A DNA stretch of 50,336 bases from UBA1422 sp041752735 (GTDB lineage Bacteria; Bacillota; Clostridia; Peptostreptococcales; Anaerovoracaceae), in the NCBI GenBank assembly GCA_041752735.1, contig JBGSVW010000011.1, forward strand, positions 1-50,336, in the 5' to 3' direction. How positions within the stretch are numbered: the stretch's first letter is position 1; each line of letters begins with the position of its first letter. Below are positions 44,855 through 50,336 of the stretch, in pieces. Position numbers and translations under genes: made by a program. The notes under the pieces are model-generated. The model saw only the letters and a program-made list of their open reading frames with translations. It was not told where the DNA came from and did not search any database.

Positions 44855-45835
44855 ATGTTTTACAATCTTCAACTTGAGAATTTGGGGACTGCAGTCATCA
44901 CATTCTTGCTGATTACACTTTTCATTTGGCTCATAGTAACCAACATCCGAGTTGTCCCCCAGGCATATGCCTGCGTTGTGGAACGACTTGGCGCATACAA
45001 AACCACTTGGCAGGTGGGACTCCACTTCAAAATTCCCCTCATTGACCGGGTTGCACACAAGGTTTCTCTAAAAGAACATGTCACCGACTTCCCGCCACAA
45101 CCTGTAATTACCAAGGACAATGTCACCATAGAGATTGATACGGTTTTGTACTTTTCTGTGACGGATCCGAAGCTTTATGCTTATGGTGTTGAAAACCCCA
45201 TGGCGGCCATTGAAAACTTGACAGCCACTACACTTAGAAACATCATTGGTGAACTTGAGCTGGACCAGACACTGACCAGCAGAGAGCTGATCAATACCAA
45301 AATAAGACTCGTTCTGGATGAAGCCACCGATGCTTGGGGCATCAAAATCAACCGGGTTGAGGTCAAAAATATCAATCCACCAAAAGAAATTCAGCAGGCC
45401 ATGGAAAAGCAAATGCGTGCGGAGCGTGAACGAAGAGAAGTCATGATTCGTGCCGAAGGCGAAAAGCGCTCAGCCATACTGGTTGCAGAAGGGCAGAAGG
45501 AAGCAGTGATTTTGCAGGCTGAAGGCCAGAAGCAATCCACCATACGCAAAGCCGAAGGAGACGCTGAATCCATTATGTTGGTTCAGAAGGCTACCGCAGA
45601 AGGCATTAAGCTGATGGTGCAGTCCTATCCCTCCAAGGAAGTGCTGATCATCAAAAGCCTGGAAGCTTTCGAAAAAGCTGCCAATGGCAGGGCCACCAAA
45701 ATTATCATTCCTTCAGAAATCCAAGGTTTGGCAGGATTGGCCAGCTCGCTGACCGCCATCGCCAAAGAAGTGGAAGAAGAGGAGACACCATTGGTGAAGG
45801 GACCCGAGAATGTCAAGAAAGCCACTGCAAAATGA
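44855..45835 (+). CDS. SPFH/Band 7 (stomatin, QmcA-like) protein
   Basis: 326 residues. One N-terminal membrane anchor (~12-32), the Band 7 domain from VPQAYACVVERLGAYKTTW to about residue 190, then an Ala/Glu-rich coiled coil (~185-260, ERREVMIRAEGEKRSAIL...) and a C-terminal LAGLASSLTAIAKE. These assemble into membrane-bound rings or microdomains. The gene overlaps the downstream Smr gene by four bases. Confidence 0.95.
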   Translation: MFYNLQLENLGTAVITFLLITLFIWLIVTNIRVVPQAYACVVERLGAYKTTWQVGLHFKIPLIDRVAHKVSLKEHVTDFPPQPVITKDNVTIEIDTVLYFSVTDPKLYAYGVENPMAAIENLTATTLRNIIGELELDQTLTSRELINTKIRLVLDEATDAWGIKINRVEVKNINPPKEIQQAMEKQMRAERERREVMIRAEGEKRSAILVAEGQKEAVILQAEGQKQSTIRKAEGDAESIMLVQKATAEGIKLMVQSYPSKEVLIIKSLEAFEKAANGRATKIIIPSEIQGLAGLASSLTAIAKEVEEEETPLVKGPENVKKATAK

Positions 45836-46170
45836 GCAAGGTGAAGCAGATTAACCTGGAGCAGGGGCATCCCACGGTAGAAGAAGCAGTAAGGCGGATG
45901 AAAAATGAACTGTCCACTGCCAAAATGTCCGGGTGCAAGGCAGCCATACTAATTCATGGCTATGGTTCCTCCGGCATCGGTGGGGCCATTAAACCGGCAG
46001 TCTGCAAAACCTTATCAGAGCCTGCATTGGTTGGCATTGTCAGGGACTGGGTCGCCGGAGAGCATTGGCAAAGCAAAAAAAATGTTTTTCTGGCAACTTG
46101 TCCAACGCTTAAGGAACAAGGCAAACAGGTTGATGGCAACTTGGGGATCACTGTGGTTCTACTCAAATAG
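45832..46170 (+). CDS. Small stand-alone Smr-domain protein
   Basis: 112 residues. Resembles an Smr domain: NLEQGHPTVEEAVRRMKNEL, then AILIHGYGSSGIGGAIKPAV (the HGxG loop), ending in GNLGITVVLL. Stand-alone Smr proteins cut or bind branched DNA or stalled mRNA; activity here is not testable from sequence. Its ATG overlaps the SPFH stop, so it is co-translated, an uncommon partner for that pair. Confidence 0.8.
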   Translation: MSKVKQINLEQGHPTVEEAVRRMKNELSTAKMSGCKAAILIHGYGSSGIGGAIKPAVCKTLSEPALVGIVRDWVAGEHWQSKKNVFLATCPTLKEQGKQVDGNLGITVVLLK

Positions 46171-46197
46171 AAGACTATTTTCGAAGCGAGGTGTGCT

Positions 46198-47121
46198 ATG
46201 GATTGTAACAAAAACCGCAAAAATATAATAATGGTTTTACGCATTTTGGTACTTACTTTCGTGTTGGTGGCAGCTTTCAGTTTAGCCGGTTGTGCCAAAG
46301 AAGCAGCAGAAGAGCCAGACCAGGTGAAATACCCGGATAACGCGGTTATCATTGATGACACAACCAAGATGCCTGCGCTTATTCCTTCCGGTAATCCGGC
46401 TGTGGTAGATTTGGATGGAGATGGCGAGGACGATATCGTCGAATTTGTCCTGGATTCGTCAGATGACACCGCACCTCCTGTAGCCAGTTCTTTTACCATC
46501 AATGGTACGGAATTCAAAGAATTGCTATATGATGATTTTTTACTGACTATGGATTCTCCATGGGCAGATGGGTTTTATATTGTCGATATCGACACGGAAG
46601 ACAACCTGCTGGAGATTGCAATTCTAGATGAAGGCCCCAGTAGTGATCAGGTTACATTTTTTTTCAGGTACAGCGAAGGGGAGTTGACTTACATCGGAGA
46701 TATCCCGGATTTCCCCGAATCAAAAACTTGTAGCTTTGCCGGAGATGGGACTGTGACGGCACAGTTGAGGCTCAGCGTGTTGCAGACTTGGTGGGCACCT
46801 GCCACGTGGCGTTTGAATCAACAAGACCGCTTGCAGCAGGATAGTCAAACGGCATATATTCCCTACGAGGATTGGAACAAATCAGTTTTGCTGGAAGATT
46901 TGCCGCTGTCCCCAACTAAGGCGCTGGTGAGCAACACAATTGTTGCACCCAAAGGAAGCGCTGTAACCTTTGTTGAAACCGATAACATCCACTGGATTAA
47001 GCTACAAACCAATGGCGGAGTGACCGGATGGTTTTATCTTGACGGATACTCAACAATGATGGTGAACGGCGAACCCAGAGAGACCACTGAAATATTCAAA
47101 GATTTGTTATTCGCTGACTAG
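46198..47121 (+). CDS. Lipoprotein with SH3-like C-terminal domain
   Basis: 307 residues. Signal peptide with lipobox LAGC, lipidated Cys32. After an acidic linker there is a VDLDGDGEDDIVEFVLD stretch like a calcium-binding FG-GAP/VCBS repeat. The last ~60 residues (TIVAPKGSAVTFVETDNIHW, VTGWFYLDG) look like a bacterial SH3 fold that may bind wall peptide. Function unknown; exposed on the outer face of the membrane. GCGAGGTG precedes the start; 27 bases after the Smr gene, so probably same operon. Confidence 0.85.
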   Translation: MDCNKNRKNIIMVLRILVLTFVLVAAFSLAGCAKEAAEEPDQVKYPDNAVIIDDTTKMPALIPSGNPAVVDLDGDGEDDIVEFVLDSSDDTAPPVASSFTINGTEFKELLYDDFLLTMDSPWADGFYIVDIDTEDNLLEIAILDEGPSSDQVTFFFRYSEGELTYIGDIPDFPESKTCSFAGDGTVTAQLRLSVLQTWWAPATWRLNQQDRLQQDSQTAYIPYEDWNKSVLLEDLPLSPTKALVSNTIVAPKGSAVTFVETDNIHWIKLQTNGGVTGWFYLDGYSTMMVNGEPRETTEIFKDLLFAD

Positions 47122-47142
47122 TCTTGATTCAAAAAAAAGCAT

Positions 47143-47172
47143 AGGACTGTGCCATAAGGTGCAGTCCTTTTT
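47143..47172 (+). terminator. Terminator after the lipoprotein gene
   Basis: AGGACTG / CAGTCCT stem, extended inward by GC and GT pairs, then TTTTT. Confidence 0.85.
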
Positions 47173-47186
47173 CATGCAGAAAACCA

Positions 47187-47240
47187 TTGCAAAAAGAGGG
47201 GATATGGTGTATAGTAAAAATAGTTTGTTTGACTAACAAA
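47187..47240 (+). promoter_or_regulatory. Promoter with downstream inverted-repeat operator
   Basis: TTGCAA (47187-47192) and TATAGT (47210-47215), 17-base spacer. Nine bases after the -10 lies TTTGTTTGACTAACAAA (47224-47240), a 6-bp inverted repeat around a 5-base centre, covering the likely transcription start. Shape and size suit a MarR- or TetR-type repressor. Confidence 0.7.
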
Positions 47241-47282
47241 GTAAATAAGGCGCAAGCAAACTTGTTAATGAGGAGGATTGTA

Positions 47283-48377
47283 TTGATCATAACAACAATG
47301 AAAGAATTAAAGATAGGGGACCTGACTGCAAGGGTACCTATTGTACAAGGTGGCATGGGCGTGAATATCTCCCTGTCACGATTATCCGCAGCCGTGGCCA
47401 ATGAAGGTGGAATCGGCGTCATCGCAACTGCCAGCATCGGCATGGATGAACCGGATTTTTATACAAATTTTCTGGAATCCAATATGCGTGTACTGCGCAG
47501 AGAAATTCAGAAAGCCAAATCCATGACCAAGGGCATTTTGGGTGTGAATATTATGGTGGCTATGTCCAATTTTGGTGACCTGGTCAGAACATCCATTGAA
47601 GAGAAAATCGATGTGATTTTTTCAGGTGCCGGTTTGCCATTGGACTTGCCGCAATACCTTACGGAAGGGTGTAAGACCAAACTGGTCCCCATCGTTTCTT
47701 CCGGTCGAGCGGCCCGTTTGATTGCCAAAGTCTGGAAAGAAAAATATGACTATTTGCCGGATGCCTTTGTGGTGGAAGGTCCCATGGCCGGTGGCCATCT
47801 TGGATTCAAAGCCGAGCAGCTGACGGATCCAAATTTTTGCCTTGAAAATCTGGTGACCGAAGTGCTGGCAGAGACTCATCGGCTGGAGGCTGACTATGCT
47901 AAAAAAATCCCAGTCATCGCCGGTGGTGGTATTTTTACCGGTGAGGATATTTACAATATCATGAAGCTTGGTGCTGATGGTGTCCAGATGGGTACCCGAT
48001 TTGTTGCAACCGATGAATGCGACGCTTCGGATTTGTTTAAGCAAGCCTTTGTGGATGCAAAGGAAGATGATGTTGAAATCATTAAAAGCCCTGTAGGCAT
48101 GCCGGGTCGTGCCATAAAGAACCAGTTCACAGAAGATGTGAAAGCAGGCATGAAAAAACCATTTTCCTGTCCGTACCACTGCATCTCCACCTGCGATTAT
48201 CAGAAGACGCCATACTGCATTTGTCTGGCTTTGATGAATGCTCAGCGTGGTGCGCTTCGCAAAGGGTTTGCCTTTGCCGGAGCCAACGTTGCTAAGGTTA
48301 AGGAAATTGTATCCGTCAAAAATCTGATTGCGTCATTGGAACTGGAATTTGCCGAAGCTGCAATGCAAAACGGCTAG
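47283..48377 (+). CDS. Nitronate monooxygenase / FabK-like flavin oxidoreductase
   Basis: FMN-dependent TIM-barrel enzyme. I choose TTG 47283, six bases after AGGAGG (364 residues); ATG 47298 is 21 bases away. Motifs: VPIVQGGMGV at the start, VVEGPMAGGHLG (catalytic-His region), IPVIAGGGIFTGEDI and GVQMGTRFVATDE for FMN phosphate. It could oxidise nitronates or act as an enoyl reductase; a FabK role is less likely without fab neighbours. Near the C-terminus is SCPYHCISTCDYQKTPYC, five Cys in 18 residues, perhaps an Fe-S or metal site. Monocistronic. Confidence 0.88.
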   Translation: MIITTMKELKIGDLTARVPIVQGGMGVNISLSRLSAAVANEGGIGVIATASIGMDEPDFYTNFLESNMRVLRREIQKAKSMTKGILGVNIMVAMSNFGDLVRTSIEEKIDVIFSGAGLPLDLPQYLTEGCKTKLVPIVSSGRAARLIAKVWKEKYDYLPDAFVVEGPMAGGHLGFKAEQLTDPNFCLENLVTEVLAETHRLEADYAKKIPVIAGGGIFTGEDIYNIMKLGADGVQMGTRFVATDECDASDLFKQAFVDAKEDDVEIIKSPVGMPGRAIKNQFTEDVKAGMKKPFSCPYHCISTCDYQKTPYCICLALMNAQRGALRKGFAFAGANVAKVKEIVSVKNLIASLELEFAEAAMQNG

Positions 48378-48423
48378 GCATTTAAATCGAGGAGCTTTAA
48401 CCTTCTCATCAATCAAACAATAT

Positions 48424-48457
48424 AAAAAAAGCCTGTCACTGATTTGACAGGCTTTTT
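48424..48457. terminator. Bidirectional terminator
   Basis: A7, GCCTGTCA / TGACAGGC stem with six-base loop, T5. Shared by the convergent flavoprotein and phosphate transporter genes. Confidence 0.9.
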
Positions 48458-48510
48458 CGTTTCATGATTGTGGTAATAGTTGTGGTAACGGATGAGACGA
48501 TAGTGGTTGG

Positions 48511-50199
48511 TTACTCTTCGTCGGTTCCCATCACCTGGCCCAGGGTGGTATCCTCCAACACAGCTTCCGCAATGTTGTTGCAGCTATCGCCAATCTTTTC
48601 GATGTTATGAATCACATCGTTGTAAAGAACCGTGAAAGCGGGTGAACAGGTATTGTCATATAACCGTTTCATGTGGTGCTCCCGCAATCGAAGTTCCGTA
48701 CGGTTCATTTGAGCCTCCTGAACTAAAACGTCCTTGGCGATGACCATATCGCCTTTATCCAGTGCCTGGAGGGAGTCTTTCATCATCCAGATGCCCTGAT
48801 CAAAAAAGTCGTTGATTTCGGCCATGGCACGATCGGAGAATACGTATTTGTTTTTGTATTTTTCTGATGAAAACTCCACCAGATTCTTACAGTAATCGCC
48901 TACATGTTCAATGTCGGCTGCCACATGCATCAAGCCGGAAACCCGTCTTGCCTGGGTTTCCGTGGTGGCTTCCGCTGAAAGGATGGAAGCCAGATATTGG
49001 ACGGTTTCGCCTTGAACTTTGTTCAATGCATCTTCCAATTCCATGACTTCATCCACCGCTTTCATATCATCTTCCAAGAATGCTTTTTTGGACTTGTTAA
49101 TCATTTCAAGGGCAAACTCACCGATTCGGGAAAGCTCCCGGATGGCCAGATGAATGGCAAAGGTCGGCTGACTGAGCACTTTCATATCCAGATATACAGA
49201 CTCGGACTGTAGTTTGGTAGTCTCGGTACCCGGAACCAACTTCGTGACCAACTTCACGAACAATGGGACAAATGGTAAGAACAATAACGTGTTGGTGAGA
49301 TTAAACAAAAGATGGCTGTTGGCAATTTGTCTTGAAATGATATCTATTTCTATTCCTTTTGGGGAAACGAAGGAGATGAATTCAATGATTTGGGGAATCC
49401 ACCAGATGAAGATTAACGTTCCGGTCAAATTGAAAATAACATGAAACACTGCAGTACGCTTGGCATTGACTGACATTCCAATACATGCAAGGAGTGCGGT
49501 GATGGTGGTGCCAATGTTGTCTCCGAATAAAATCGGAATTGCGCCACCTAGGCCAAGGACACTGGATATACCATCGGGCCCAGCGGTAGACGCAAGATTC
49601 TGCAGAACCGCTATTGTAGCGGAGCTACTTTGAACGACCACTGTCATCATGGTACCGATAGCTACACCTAGAACAGGCCAATCTTGCACTTGAAGCATCA
49701 AATCCGTGAAAAATGGCGCACTGGCCAAGGGTTTCATGGTGGCCCCCATGGTGTTAATCCCCACAAATAGAAGACCAAAGCCAAAAGCAGTTTGCCCGAT
49801 ATTCCGAATTTTTTCTTTGTTTTTAAAGAAAAAATACATGATGAAGCCAATGATGACAAAGACCCAGGCATAATCACCGATCTTAAAGGCGATCAATTGT
49901 GCGGTCACGGTAGTACCAATGTTGGCCCCCATAATGACACTGATTGCCTGAGGCAGCTTCATTAAGCCTGCGCTTACAAATCCAACCGTCATAACGGTGG
50001 TTGCGCTGCTGCTTTGTAGAACCGCAGTAACCAGAGCCCCGGCAAGCACACCGAATATTGGATTGGATGTCAACATTGCCAATACACTCCGCATTCTGTC
50101 GCCGGCGGCTTTTTGCAGCCCATCGCTCATCAGGTTCATACCATAAATAAATATGGCCAGCCCACCAAATAATGCAATTGCAATTTGAAAATTCTCCAT
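48511..50199 (-). CDS. Na+/phosphate cotransporter with PhoU-like tail
   Basis: 562-residue NptA/PNaS-family transporter. Two inverted repeats each with the QSSSAT motif (near residues 63 and 190) and GANIGTT / GDNIGTT. Eight to nine hydrophobic segments occupy ~1-325. The C-terminal ~200 residues form helical PhoU-like repeats (ADIEHVGDYCKNL, NIEKIGDSCNNIAEA). It imports or exports phosphate with sodium. GAGAGGA precedes the ATG. A PhoP-box array upstream suggests induction by phosphate starvation. Confidence 0.95.
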   Translation of the reverse strand: MENFQIAIALFGGLAIFIYGMNLMSDGLQKAAGDRMRSVLAMLTSNPIFGVLAGALVTAVLQSSSATTVMTVGFVSAGLMKLPQAISVIMGANIGTTVTAQLIAFKIGDYAWVFVIIGFIMYFFFKNKEKIRNIGQTAFGFGLLFVGINTMGATMKPLASAPFFTDLMLQVQDWPVLGVAIGTMMTVVVQSSSATIAVLQNLASTAGPDGISSVLGLGGAIPILFGDNIGTTITALLACIGMSVNAKRTAVFHVIFNLTGTLIFIWWIPQIIEFISFVSPKGIEIDIISRQIANSHLLFNLTNTLLFLPFVPLFVKLVTKLVPGTETTKLQSESVYLDMKVLSQPTFAIHLAIRELSRIGEFALEMINKSKKAFLEDDMKAVDEVMELEDALNKVQGETVQYLASILSAEATTETQARRVSGLMHVAADIEHVGDYCKNLVEFSSEKYKNKYVFSDRAMAEINDFFDQGIWMMKDSLQALDKGDMVIAKDVLVQEAQMNRTELRLREHHMKRLYDNTCSPAFTVLYNDVIHNIEKIGDSCNNIAEAVLEDTTLGQVMGTDEE

Positions 50200-50243
50200 G
50201 TTAAGTTCCTCTCATTTCAATCTAACAGAACCAATAAAATGGC

Positions 50244-50319
50244 ATAATAAATTAATAATACACAACTTTGCAATGAAAAAATAGCATGGAATGTTAACGT
50301 TGTGTTAAGTTTGTGTTAA
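50244..50319 (-). promoter_or_regulatory. Phosphate transporter promoter with PhoP-box array
   Basis: Reading the minus strand: three perfect TTAACA repeats at 50319-50314, 50308-50303 and 50297-50292, exactly 11 bp apart, then -35 TTGCAA (50273-50268), an 18-base spacer and -10 TATTAT (50249-50244). Tandem TTAACA-like repeats at 11-bp spacing are the B. subtilis PhoP recognition pattern. Confidence 0.8.
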
Positions 50320-50336
50320 TTTTAGACTGTTTAGAA

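Overview
The window reads as a chromosomal segment of an anaerobic low-to-moderate GC Firmicute of the class Clostridia. Pointers are a PolC-type replicative polymerase, a T-box in front of ileS, NrnA and TruB in the rbfA-truB-ribF-rpsO-pnp order, IspG in place of ProS before polC, a dense Fe-S ferredoxin protein, and AGGAGG-type ribosome sites throughout. I cannot name a genus. No tRNA, rRNA, IS element, prophage or CRISPR array is visible.

Layout. Bases 1-7896 carry the end of an accessory biosynthetic operon: an NRPS adenylation-carrier-reductase protein open at the left edge, a multi-pass membrane histidine kinase, an HD-GYP response regulator, a stand-alone acyl-adenylating ligase and an acyl carrier protein, closed by a terminator. 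Bases 8056-17859 are a housekeeping operon (pyrH-frr-uppS-cdsA-dxr-rseP-ispG-polC) for nucleotide, ribosome-recycling, isoprenoid and phospholipid functions and DNA replication. A small XRE regulator sits between two transcription units. Bases 18569-27241 are the nusA-infB operon (rimP-nusA-ylxR-ylxQ-infB-rbfA-nrnA-truB-ribF), followed by rpsO and then pnp with a small zincin. Bases 30290-34677 hold a T-box, ileS and rlmN. Bases 34723-42294 hold metabolic and maintenance genes: a P-loop protein, an EamA permease, a Nudix hydrolase, a nitrilase, a YgiQ radical-SAM protein, a DNA methyltransferase, a YitT protein and a hot-dog thioesterase. Bases 42396-50199 hold a secreted nuclease (-), a ferredoxin protein, NfeD-SPFH-Smr-lipoprotein, a nitronate-monooxygenase-like flavoprotein and a Na/Pi cotransporter (-) behind a textbook PhoP-box array.

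Most noteworthy. (1) The NRPS-reductase operon has its own two-component system ending in c-di-GMP hydrolysis, and an acyl ligase/ACP pair that could supply a lipid starter: a plausible N-acyl aldehyde or alcohol signal or protease-inhibitor system. (2) PolC lacks the proofreading exonuclease that normally interrupts its PHP domain. (3) The isoleucyl-tRNA synthetase carries GIHH instead of HIGH. (4) The phosphate transporter promoter has three TTAACA repeats at exact 11-bp spacing. (5) Two promoters carry perfect inverted repeats placed like operators. (6) An FlK-like thioesterase has Ile where the catalytic Glu is expected. Residue alignments to reference proteins were made from memory without software.
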